A stretch of 48,224 bases of DNA from an uncultured Eubacteriales bacterium. Its GTDB lineage: Bacteria > Bacillota > Clostridia > Christensenellales > Aristaeellaceae. The notes beneath the pieces were generated by a model. The model was not told the DNA's origin. It searched no databases and was given only the letters and a program-made list of their open reading frames with translations. Made by a program: the position numbers and the translations under genes. Location: positions 1 to 48,224 of the forward strand of contig CADBVG010000008.1 of the NCBI GenBank assembly GCA_902798105.1. Reading direction: 5' to 3'. This document shows, piece after piece, positions 23,850 to 31,221 of this stretch (position 1 is the first letter of the stretch; every line of letters starts with the position of its first letter).

Positions 23850-24320
23850 TCAATTGGCCCGGTCGTTGCTGTCGCGCCATGTCCTGTAGGCGTTCAACTC
23901 CGGCTCGATGACCTTCAGCGCCAGGCCGAGTATGGCGATATCGTCCGTCATGCCCAGCAGCGGTATCTTATCGGGTATGATGTCCTTGCCCTTCAGGAGG
24001 TAAAGCAGGGCGGCTACCATGATGATGAGGACCTTTGGCTGGACTTCATATTCCTTCTTGATCCAGCTCTTCGCCATGGCGATCATGACCGGCAGGCCGG
24101 ACAGGGTCTCGCCGACCTTGGGGATGCCCCGCATCGCTTCTTCAGCCTCCACGAGCATGCGGTCCAGCTTGGAGGGATTGTTGATGAAGTCCGATGCCTC
24201 GGCGGTCAGGTTATTCAGTACGCCGCTGACCTTGCTGGACGGTTGGCCGCCCTTGATGCGGGTGTTGATGAAATCGGAAATCTCGGCGGTGATGTTGCCC
24301 AGGATATCGTTGGTACTCAT
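23850..24320 (-). CDS. YkvA-like (DUF1232) protein
   Basis: A 156-residue protein whose C-terminal half is the DUF1232 domain: VLIIMVAALLYLLKGKDIIPDKIPLLGMTDDIAILGLALKVI is separated by short turns and probably associates with the membrane. The GKDxIPDxIPxxGxxDD core is diagnostic. The N-terminal half is amphipathic helix. Function is unknown; family members occur widely in bacteria. GGGAG lies about 11 nt before the ATG. It has its own promoter (TTGAAA-17-TATAAT, minus strand). Confidence 0.85.
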   Translation of the reverse strand: MSTNDILGNITAEISDFINTRIKGGQPSSKVSGVLNNLTAEASDFINNPSKLDRMLVEAEEAMRGIPKVGETLSGLPVMIAMAKSWIKKEYEVQPKVLIIMVAALLYLLKGKDIIPDKIPLLGMTDDIAILGLALKVIEPELNAYRTWRDSNDRAN

Positions 24321-24364
24321 GGCGCAGTGACTCCCTTCTTGCGCATTTTATTGTCTTCATCTCA

Positions 24365-24393
24365 ATTATAGCATGTCACAGGCTTGTTTTCAA
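24365..24393 (-). promoter_or_regulatory. Promoter of the YkvA-like gene
   Basis: TTGAAA (24393-24388) and TATAAT (24370-24365) are 17 bp apart on the minus strand. Confidence 0.7.
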
Positions 24394-24454
24394 TCCTTTC
24401 CTGGCGGTATGCTCTTGTTATTCCTCTGTTTGGGATGAAAATTTGCCGTACCAC

Positions 24455-24483
24455 TTGCATTTTGGGGATGATTCATGTATATT
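24455..24483 (+). promoter_or_regulatory. Promoter of ppk2
   Basis: TTGCAT (24455-24460) and TATATT (24478-24483) are 17 bp apart, giving a leader of about 110 nt before ATG 24604. Confidence 0.55.
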
Positions 24484-24603
24484 TATAACAGGATAAGGGT
24501 GTGTCATTTGTAAACAGACGTTGCCTGCACCCAGCGCCGCTCATGCCTTGAAGCGCATGGCGACGGGTAAAACAAATGCAATTGCCACAGGAGGAAAACA
24601 GCA

Positions 24604-25545
24604 ATGCTCAAGAAGTACAGGTACGACGGAAGCCAGGAATTCAAGCTTTCCAAGATATCGACGAATGAAACCTCTCTTGAACCGGACCGGTCGGAGGCCG
24701 AAGAGAGGATGCTGAAGAATATTGTAAAGATACAGGAGCTGCAGAGCAAGCTGTATGCCGAAAAGAAAGAGGGACTGATTATACTCTTCCAGGCGATGGA
24801 CGCCGCCGGCAAGGACGGAACAATCGCCGCGGTGCTCACCTGCCTGTCGCCCCACGGCGTCAATGAGTGCGCGTTCAAATCGCCCTCCTCGACGGAGCTG
24901 GCCCATGACTACCTGTGGCGGATAGAGCAAAACGTGCCGATGAAGGGCGACATTGCCATCTTCAACCGCTCCCAATATGAGGAGGTTTTGATCTACAGGG
25001 TGAAGAAGCTGTGGCAGAACCAGGCCCACGCGGACAGGATCGACCCTGAAAAACAGCTGGAGCTGCGATATGAGGATATTCGCAATTTCGAGCGTTATCT
25101 GTGGAACAACAGCATCCGGACCGTGAAGATCTTCCTGAACCTGTCTAAGAAGGAACAGGCGCGCCGCTTCCTGTCGCGCATCGAAGAGCCGGAGAAGAAC
25201 TGGAAGTTCTCGGGCAGCGATTTCGAGGAGCGCAAGTACTGGGACGACTACCAGGAGGCCTTTGAGATAGCGATCAATAAAACGGCCACCAAGGAAGCGC
25301 CTTGGTATGTGGTACCCGCCGATCACAAGTGGTACATGCGGCTCATCATCAGCGAGATCATACTGCATACCCTGACGGAGATGGATCCGAAGTACCCGGT
25401 GGTGACCAAGGAGAGACTCGCGGAGTTCGAAGGCTACAGGAAGGCGCTGGAGGAAGAACTGGGCAAGGCAGAAAAAAAGGATATGAAAGAGAAGACGGAA
25501 AAGAAAAAGAAGACGGAAAAGAAGGATAAAAAGAAAAAGAAGTAA
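24604..25545 (+). CDS. ppk2: PPK2-family polyphosphate kinase with polylysine tail
   Basis: A 313-residue PPK2 kinase, which uses polyphosphate to phosphorylate nucleoside mono- or diphosphates (or the reverse). The Walker A-like AMDAAGKDGT is at about residues 64-73, the Walker B-like FNRSQYEEV near 120-128, and the lid region YLWNNSIRTVKIFLNLSKKEQARRF near 164-188. The PPK2 fold ends near 280; the last 25 residues are almost all Lys and Glu, ending in KKDKKKKK. This tail may bind polyphosphate electrostatically or be a target of lysine polyphosphorylation; both are inferences. CAGGAGG precedes the ATG. It is a single-gene unit ending at a strong hairpin. Whether it prefers NMP or NDP cannot be read with confidence. 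Confidence 0.92.
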   Translation: MLKKYRYDGSQEFKLSKISTNETSLEPDRSEAEERMLKNIVKIQELQSKLYAEKKEGLIILFQAMDAAGKDGTIAAVLTCLSPHGVNECAFKSPSSTELAHDYLWRIEQNVPMKGDIAIFNRSQYEEVLIYRVKKLWQNQAHADRIDPEKQLELRYEDIRNFERYLWNNSIRTVKIFLNLSKKEQARRFLSRIEEPEKNWKFSGSDFEERKYWDDYQEAFEIAINKTATKEAPWYVVPADHKWYMRLIISEIILHTLTEMDPKYPVVTKERLAEFEGYRKALEEELGKAEKKDMKEKTEKKKKTEKKDKKKKK

Positions 25546-25574
25546 TGCCCATGGCGCGCAAGCCGTCGGCTACT

Positions 25575-25610
25575 CAACAGGTCCAGGCCGTCGTCGGCCT
25601 GGACCTGTTG
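25575..25610 (+). terminator. Terminator after ppk2
   Basis: CAACAGGTCCAGGCCG, loop TCGT, then its exact reverse complement: a 16-bp stem. Only a weak T-run (GATATTTG) follows. Confidence 0.7.
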
Positions 25611-25914
25611 GATATTTGAGTATTAAAACCAAAGAACTTGACAAAGGTGGCGGGTCGCCTTTATTATAAGCAGAATCGGAATTTCTGCGCGCAGCCGGAC
25701 GTCATGTCCGGGCGTATCTGCGGTTGGCTGGAGGCGCAGGGGACAGTCAGGGAGGTTTTCGCGCGGCTCACATTTCCCGGGACGGATTTGCCCGTCATGG
25801 CAATGATCGGCGCCTGAAGCGCGACTGCGGAGCTGTTGTGTATGGCGATAACGCTGCCCGTGCTGAAGAAGTGCCGCGGCATCTATTGATATCGACGATC
25901 AGGAGGAGAAAGCA
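25611..25914 (+). other. Promoter and long leader of the STAS gene
   Basis: TTGACA (25638-25643) and TATTAT (25662-25667) are 18 bp apart. The implied leader is about 240 nt. It contains a possible leader peptide of 38-39 codons starting ATG at 25704 (MSGRICGWLEAQGTV...), without a clear ribosome site and not resembling anything I know. No other gene is visible in the leader. Confidence 0.5.
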
Positions 25915-26217
25915 ATGGAGAATATGAACAGCAAGCGTGAGGGAGATATTTTGACGGTTTGCCCGCAGAACCGCCTGGACACCAAGATGTCGCCGGTTTT
26001 CCAGGCAGAGGTGGAATCACAGCTGGACGGGATCATGCACCTGAGGATCGACATGGCGGGATTGAATTACATCTCTTCTGCCGGTTTGCGCGTACTGATG
26101 TTCCTGTTGCAAACCATGGAGGACAGGAAGGGAGATATGGAGCTGCTTCATGTCAACGAGACCATCACGGAGGTGTTTGATATAACCGGGATGCTGGATG
26201 TACTGACGATCAAATGA
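25915..26217 (+). CDS. STAS-domain anti-sigma factor antagonist
   Basis: A 100-residue single STAS domain of the SpoIIAA/RsbV type. Such proteins are phosphorylated on a conserved serine by an anti-sigma kinase and, when dephosphorylated by a PP2C phosphatase, bind that kinase and free a sigma factor or another target. The phosphorylation loop NYISSAGLRVLMFLL is at about residues 55-69; the second serine is the expected site. AGGAGG lies 9 nt before the ATG. The next gene is a PP2C phosphatase, its natural partner. The cognate kinase is not obvious in the window (see the gene at 29262). Confidence 0.92.
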   Translation: MENMNSKREGDILTVCPQNRLDTKMSPVFQAEVESQLDGIMHLRIDMAGLNYISSAGLRVLMFLLQTMEDRKGDMELLHVNETITEVFDITGMLDVLTIK

Positions 26218-26375
26218 CCAGGTGTGAAGCGCCGCGTCGGCGGGCCGGGCATCTAAATGGTGAAAAAAGATCACGGACGGCATCGATTTTGGCCGCGCGG
26301 ATGCGCAAAACATAGGCAAAATGCGAAAAAGTCTGTGATATTCATGGATATCATGCTGTAGTTGGGAGAGACGAT

Positions 26376-28133
26376 ATGGACCGGGAGAGAAAGCCACGGC
26401 GGGTCAGCCTGGGGACGCGGCTGAACATCATGCTGATCACCTGCATCCTTCTGATCTCGCTGGGATTGCTGTTGATCACCTACCGGGTGTATTGTCGCAA
26501 GGTGGACAGCTTTTATGTCGCCCAGGCCGAACACGCCGTGAAAGCCGCGGCGGAGGATTTCATAGCCTACGATTATGTGGCGCATCTGTGGCGCATGATC
26601 GACACCGATGAATTCCGGGCAATGCGCGATAAGGCTGTCGCCGCGAACGACCCGCAGATCGTCAAGGAATGGATGCTCTCGCAGCCTACAGCCGATTATG
26701 AGTATCTCGACATGGCGCCGGACGGCGGGGAAGCGGCATACACCAATGAATCAGATACACTCTATGGCGACTACGAATTGCTGTCCCATGTGCTGCGCAG
26801 GGTCAAGGGTTTGTTCGACATCACCAGCGTGTACATACAGTATGAAAAGGATGGCACGACCTATACGCTGGTGGACCCGGACGAAAGCCTGCTGGTCGTC
26901 GGGTCGATCGAGGAACCCATAGAGGCCCTCGCCCAATATGGCGACAACGAGCGCATACCGCCCACCGTCTGCCTGTACGAAGGCGACTGGCTCTGTGTCG
27001 CCTGCGAGCCGATCATCGATCAATGGAACGGAAACGGGGTGGTCGGACTGGCGGGTGTGGATATCAGCATGAACGCCGTGGTACGGGAGCGCCACTGGTT
27101 TTTGGTCAACAGCGCCCTGTTCATCGCGGTGCTGACCCTGGCGGCAATCGCCATGAGCATGATGCTGACCCGGAAGATGGTGACGAATCCCCTGAAGCTG
27201 CTGGCCAGGGGCGCTATGGGCTTCGGCAAGGGGGACGAGGGCTACACGAAGGCCGATGTGATACGGCTGCCGATCCGCGCCAACAATGAAATCGGCGACC
27301 TGTACCGCGAGATACAGTCCATGCAGGGCCGCATTGTGGACTACACCGGCAGGCTGACGACCATCACCGCCGAACGTGAGCGGGCGAGGGTGGAAATGGA
27401 CATGGCGGCGCGCATCCAGAATGCCATGCTGCCCAACAGCTTCCCGGCGTTTCCGGAGCACACGGAATTCGACCTGTACGCCACCATGAATCCCGCAAAG
27501 GCGGTCGGCGGCGATTTCTATGACTTCATCATGATCGACGCAGATCACCTGGCCATGGTAATCGCGGATGTGTCCGACAAGGGTGTGCCCGCCGCGCTGT
27601 TCATGATGTCGGCCAAGATCATCATCAACTATCGCGCCCAGATGGGTGGCTCGCCCGGGGAAATCCTCACCGCGGCCAACGAAGAGCTCAGCAAGAACAA
27701 CAATTCCAAGATGTTCGTCACGGTGTGGCTGGGCATACTGGAGTTGTCCACGGGTAAACTGACCTGCACCAACGCGGGCCACGAATATCCCATCGTTCGG
27801 GGCCAGGATGGCGTTTTCAGGGTCTATAAGGACAAGCACGGCCTGGTGGTTGGCGCGATGAGCGCGTCGAAATACCGGGACTATGAGCTTCACCTTGCCC
27901 CCGGCGACGCTGTGTTCGTGTATACCGACGGCGTGCCCGAGGCCAACAACGCCGCCGGGGAGTTCTACGGCATGGGGCGGCTGGAAGCTGCTCTCAACCG
28001 CATCGACGATGCGCATCCCCGCGAGATACTGGAGGGTGTGAAGGCCGACGTGGATGTGTTTGTGGATGGCGCCGAGCAGTTTGACGACCTGACCATGCTG
28101 TGTATGGTGTATAACGGCAGGGCAGACAGCTGA
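26376..28133 (+). CDS. Membrane-bound RsbU/SpoIIE-type PP2C phosphatase with sensor and HAMP
   Basis: A 585-residue receptor phosphatase. A membrane helix at about residues 17-37 is followed by an extracytoplasmic sensor of about 200 residues (probably Cache-like, ending GVVGLAGVDISMNAV). A second helix lies at about 241-263, then a HAMP region (RKMVTNPLKLLARG), a coiled linker (ERERARVEMDMAARIQNAMLP) and the PPM/PP2C SpoIIE domain to the end. Metal-binding signatures are VGGDFYDF, VIADVSDKGVPAALFM, NAGHEYP, VFVYTDGVPEA and QFDDLTML. It should dephosphorylate the STAS protein encoded 158 nt upstream in response to an external signal. The ligand is unknown. Confidence 0.92.
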   Translation: MDRERKPRRVSLGTRLNIMLITCILLISLGLLLITYRVYCRKVDSFYVAQAEHAVKAAAEDFIAYDYVAHLWRMIDTDEFRAMRDKAVAANDPQIVKEWMLSQPTADYEYLDMAPDGGEAAYTNESDTLYGDYELLSHVLRRVKGLFDITSVYIQYEKDGTTYTLVDPDESLLVVGSIEEPIEALAQYGDNERIPPTVCLYEGDWLCVACEPIIDQWNGNGVVGLAGVDISMNAVVRERHWFLVNSALFIAVLTLAAIAMSMMLTRKMVTNPLKLLARGAMGFGKGDEGYTKADVIRLPIRANNEIGDLYREIQSMQGRIVDYTGRLTTITAERERARVEMDMAARIQNAMLPNSFPAFPEHTEFDLYATMNPAKAVGGDFYDFIMIDADHLAMVIADVSDKGVPAALFMMSAKIIINYRAQMGGSPGEILTAANEELSKNNNSKMFVTVWLGILELSTGKLTCTNAGHEYPIVRGQDGVFRVYKDKHGLVVGAMSASKYRDYELHLAPGDAVFVYTDGVPEANNAAGEFYGMGRLEAALNRIDDAHPREILEGVKADVDVFVDGAEQFDDLTMLCMVYNGRADS

Positions 28134-28150
28134 AGGCCGTCGGCAGCCTG

Positions 28151-29029
28151 TTACAGATCAAATATGCTCATCTGACGGTGTCTGTCCGGCAGGCTGTTCA
28201 TATAGGCGAAGCAGGCTTCGGGCGTCGACAGCAGGCCGTTCCCGTCACAGATTTCATGGAACAGGGCGGTCAGTTCCGCCGCGTTGGGGCTGGGCAGGAC
28301 GTAGGCGGTGCCATAGCGCTTGACATAGCGGGCCTTCATGCCCGGGAAGTGCCTGTCCAGGGCCGCGTAATAGTATTCCCGGTCGCCGTCCCGTAGGGTC
28401 AGACCCATGCCGAAGTCGATGACCCCCTTGACGCCGACCCGCACACATTCTGTTAGGATCGCGGCGATGTTTTCCCGCGTGTCGTTGATGAACGGCAGTA
28501 TGGGCGTCATCCATACGACGGTGGGAATGCCTCGCTCCCCCAGCGTTTCCAGTACCTCGATACGGCGCCTTGTGTTGCAGACGTTGGGTTCGAGAATGCG
28601 ACACAGTCCGTCGTCATAGGTCGTGAGCGTCATCTGCACGACGCACTTGGCAGACCGATTGATCGCTTCCAGCAGGTCGATATCCCGCAAAATGCGGTCG
28701 GATTTGGTCTGAATCGCCGCGCCGAAGCCGTATTTGTGGATGATTTCGAGGCAGCTTCGCGTCAGGCGCAATTCTTCTTCGCAGTGCATGTACGGGTCCG
28801 ACATCGAACCTGTGCCGATCATACATCGCTGCCTTTTCGATTTCAGCGCCCGTTCCAGAAGCTCCGGCGCGTTCCATTTCACCTCGATGTCCTCAAAGGC
28901 ATGGGTGAATTGATAGCACCGGCTCCTGCTGTCGCAGTAGATGCAACCGTGGGTGCAGCCGCGGTAGATGTTCATGCCACAGTGCCCCTTTCCGCCGGTC
29001 AATATGCCCTTCGCTTTGACAAAATGCAT
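28151..29029 (-). CDS. Radical SAM protein, SplB-related
   Basis: A 292-residue radical SAM enzyme. The [4Fe-4S] motif CTHGCIYC is at residues 25-32 (CxxxCxxC), with GMNIYRGC before it. GTGSMSDPYMHCEEELRLTR and the PILPFINDTRENI segment are typical of the Rv2578c/SplB-like group, often annotated as DNA repair photolyase-like without proof. Reaction unknown. The start MHFVKAKGILTGGKG has GGGAGGG upstream. It is convergent with the phosphatase gene, only 17 nt between stops, and has no terminator there. Confidence 0.85.
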   Translation of the reverse strand: MHFVKAKGILTGGKGHCGMNIYRGCTHGCIYCDSRSRCYQFTHAFEDIEVKWNAPELLERALKSKRQRCMIGTGSMSDPYMHCEEELRLTRSCLEIIHKYGFGAAIQTKSDRILRDIDLLEAINRSAKCVVQMTLTTYDDGLCRILEPNVCNTRRRIEVLETLGERGIPTVVWMTPILPFINDTRENIAAILTECVRVGVKGVIDFGMGLTLRDGDREYYYAALDRHFPGMKARYVKRYGTAYVLPSPNAAELTALFHEICDGNGLLSTPEACFAYMNSLPDRHRQMSIFDL

Positions 29030-29192
29030 ATTTTGCGTCCCTCCCGGTCAGCACAATGGACGGGGATATAATTGTACAGCTTCTTCCCGTCAGGTATAGT
29101 CTATCATAAGAGGTGGGAAAATGCCAGCCCCAACAAACCTGCGGCGGAGCGACGTTTACGCCTTGCCGGGGCGTTTTTGGGGTATGACGTTA

Positions 29193-29221
29193 TTGACAAT
29201 TGTGTGATTTTGATATAGTAT
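29193..29221 (+). promoter_or_regulatory. Promoter of the 29.3-33.5 kb operon
   Basis: TTGACA (29193-29198) and TAGTAT (29216-29221) are 17 bp apart. Four genes follow with gaps or overlaps of less than 30 nt. Confidence 0.65.
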
Positions 29222-29261
29222 GTAACCAGGATAAACACAGGGTAAAAAAGGAGGATTATTT

Positions 29262-29795
29262 ATGAAGACGGATATCATCAGGATTGATAACCAGGGGAAT
29301 GGCTTCAATGAGGCGATAGATCTGGTGGATCGGACGGCGGCCTATGCGCGACTGGAAAACAAGAGCGCCCTGCAGTTGAGCCTGTTGGCCCAGGAAATGC
29401 TCTGCCTGGCCCGCAGCATCACCGGAGATATGCAGGCGGATTTCTGGGTCGAGCTGGCGGACGGACAGTGTAACCTGCACATGAGCACAAAGACGGTCAT
29501 GGACGCGGACAAGCGCAGCATGCTGATTGCTGCCGCTTCCTCCCGGAAGAACGAAGCCGCCAAGGGGCTGCTGGGCATACTGCGGGACAAGGTCGAGCAG
29601 GCCATGGTCGCCCAGGTGGATCACTCCCAGGAGGAAGTTCCCTATGAACTGATGTCGGACGTCGGCAACCAGGTCTACGAGGATCCTGAATGGGATGGGT
29701 TTGAGCGCTCCGTGCTGCTGAAGCTGGCGGACAACGTCAAGATCGCCATCCGGGGCGGCAAGGTGGACATTACCGTCAACAAGCGCTTCAACTGA
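29262..29795 (+). CDS. Uncharacterised protein, possible degenerate RsbW-like domain
   Basis: A 177-residue soluble protein that I do not recognise with confidence. The segment NKSALQLSLLAQEMLCLARSI followed by a FWVELADGQCNLHM strand and a MDADKRSMLIAAASSRKNEAAKGLLG helix recalls the layout of anti-sigma HATPase proteins (helix with N-box, then beta strands). The N-box asparagine and the DxGxG motif are absent, so ATP binding is doubtful. The C-terminal half ends KIAIRGGKVDITVNKRFN. A good AGGAGG and promoter show that it is expressed. It heads an operon with the ParB-HAD, HAD and Wzy-like genes and lies 3 kb from the STAS/PP2C pair, so a role in that partner switch is possible but unproven. 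Confidence 0.55.
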   Translation: MKTDIIRIDNQGNGFNEAIDLVDRTAAYARLENKSALQLSLLAQEMLCLARSITGDMQADFWVELADGQCNLHMSTKTVMDADKRSMLIAAASSRKNEAAKGLLGILRDKVEQAMVAQVDHSQEEVPYELMSDVGNQVYEDPEWDGFERSVLLKLADNVKIAIRGGKVDITVNKRFN

Positions 29796-29816
29796 CCATG
29801 ATTGGGAATTGCCGGT

Positions 29817-30704
29817 ATGAATGCAGGTAAGACGGCCTTTGACGAATATGTCAGGGGCGAGGTTGAAAAAAACAGGGATATCTATCACCCGGTTAAGGCG
29901 GGCATATTGCGCCGCCTGTTCGTCAGGTATCTGGCATGTAAAAAAATGCACCCAAACCCCGACGATGAATTCTGCAACCCCTCCATTGGCCCGAACGATG
30001 AGATCATTGGGCGGTATGCCGATGAAATCAGAAGAAAACGGATCAAAGAACGCAACCCGAAGCTCTTCGAAGAGCCGGTCATGGTCGAGCGGATCAGTCC
30101 GGACGGCTACATGCTCCTGAACGGGCACCATCGGTGGGCCGCCGCGATGCGGATGAACGTTCCGAAGATCAGGAGCAAGGTGGTCGATGTGACCCAGGAG
30201 AGCGATATCCGCGATATGATCCGCAACGCGAAGCACGACAAGCGGGTCACGCTGGATCTGGACGAGGTGGTATTCCGCGCAGGGGAAGCGATGGAGAAAG
30301 CGCTGCCCTTCCCGCTGAGTTTGCACTACAAGGAGCGAATGCGTTCCGGCATTCCGGCGCTGTTCAATTACCTGAAGACGAAGGGCTACGATATCTGGGT
30401 GTATTCGGAGAAATACTATTCCATGGAACACATCCGGCATTATTTCTTCCTTCATCACACCTGGGTCGACGGCATCGTGACGGGCACGGGCAGGCGACAA
30501 GGGTTTCTGGAGGATACCCGTAAGAAGCTGGCAAGCGCCATCGCGGAAAAATACCAGCAGACGCTGCACATCGACAACAATTCGCTGTTGTGTATCGACA
30601 GCAAGACGAAGGCGTATGAGGATTATCCGTTGACGGGCAATCCCGAAACCTGGTTCCGGGAGATCATACAGATCGTAGGAGCGCTTGATAAGCATGAAGG
30701 CTAA
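29817..30704 (+). CDS. ParB-like domain fused to HAD-like phosphatase domain
   Basis: About 295 residues. The N-terminal half (about 1-135) contains a ParB/sulfiredoxin-type core: PVMVERISPDGYMLLNGHHRWAAAMRM with the GHHRWAAA motif. The C-terminal half (about 140-295) looks like a HAD domain: VTLDLDEVVF (DxDxV nucleophile motif), a DIWVYSEKYY strand (motif II position), and HIDNNSLLCID near the motif IV position. It is clearly related to the next gene over this half. Function is unknown; HAD members often hydrolyse phosphate esters or nucleotides. The start is uncertain: ATG 29817 lacks a strong ribosome site, and TTG 29802 is an alternative. It overlaps the next gene by 11 nt, implying coupling. 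Confidence 0.7.
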   Translation: MNAGKTAFDEYVRGEVEKNRDIYHPVKAGILRRLFVRYLACKKMHPNPDDEFCNPSIGPNDEIIGRYADEIRRKRIKERNPKLFEEPVMVERISPDGYMLLNGHHRWAAAMRMNVPKIRSKVVDVTQESDIRDMIRNAKHDKRVTLDLDEVVFRAGEAMEKALPFPLSLHYKERMRSGIPALFNYLKTKGYDIWVYSEKYYSMEHIRHYFFLHHTWVDGIVTGTGRRQGFLEDTRKKLASAIAEKYQQTLHIDNNSLLCIDSKTKAYEDYPLTGNPETWFREIIQIVGALDKHEG

Positions 30705-31194
30705 TACTGAACAGAAAAAAATGCGGGTCTCCTTTGACCTGGACGAGGTGCTGTTCGTATCCCCGAAGACCCATAAGACGGAGCCGGAGCTCAAATTTCC
30801 GCTGAACCGGATCTACAAGGAACGGCTCCGCCTGGGCACGCCGATCTTGATCAACAAACTGCAATCCATGGGCTATGAGGTGTGGGTCTACACCTCATCG
30901 TTTCGGAGCGAGCGTTACATCAAGACGCTCTTCTGGCTCTACGGCGTGCGCTTTGACGGCATCGTCAACGGTACGCGCCACCTGAAGGAGGTTCAGCGCG
31001 ACCACAAGACGGTATTGCCCCAGAAGCTGCCGAACCACTATCGTATTTCGCTGCATGTGGACGATGAATCCGTCATCTGCACCCTCGGCCCCCAATACGG
31101 CTTCCGCGCCTACCAGCTGGACGCCCAGGATGACGACTGGAAGGAAAAGATCATCGCCCGCGCCGAAGAAATCCGAAATCTGGGCATTCGGTAG
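30694..31194 (+). CDS. HAD-like hydrolase, paralogue of the upstream C-terminal domain
   Basis: A 166-residue stand-alone HAD-like protein. VSFDLDEVLF (residues 10-19) is the DxDxV motif I, YEVWVYTSSFRSERYI holds the motif II Thr/Ser, and HVDDESVI is the motif IV acidic pair. The pattern IYKERLRLGTPILINKLQSMGYEVWVY matches HYKERMRSGIPALFNYLKTKGYDIWVY in the preceding fusion (each shown here only as position 45-72 equivalents), so the two arose by duplication. ATG 30694 has GGAG 11 nt upstream and overlaps the previous stop. Substrate unknown; NT5C-like nucleotidases are the closest look-alikes by motif I. Confidence 0.75.
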   Translation: MKANTEQKKMRVSFDLDEVLFVSPKTHKTEPELKFPLNRIYKERLRLGTPILINKLQSMGYEVWVYTSSFRSERYIKTLFWLYGVRFDGIVNGTRHLKEVQRDHKTVLPQKLPNHYRISLHVDDESVICTLGPQYGFRAYQLDAQDDDWKEKIIARAEEIRNLGIR

Positions 31195-31221
31195 TCGGTT
31201 CTATCTGGAGGATAAGCATAT

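Noticed and set aside
25664-25882. Minus-strand 72-codon frame upstream of the STAS gene
   Set aside because: No ribosome site or similarity; it lies in the leader of the STAS transcript.
29125-29185. Hairpin with TTTTT near 29155-29178 as a terminator
   Set aside because: The stem is only 5-6 bp and no plus-strand gene immediately upstream needs it.
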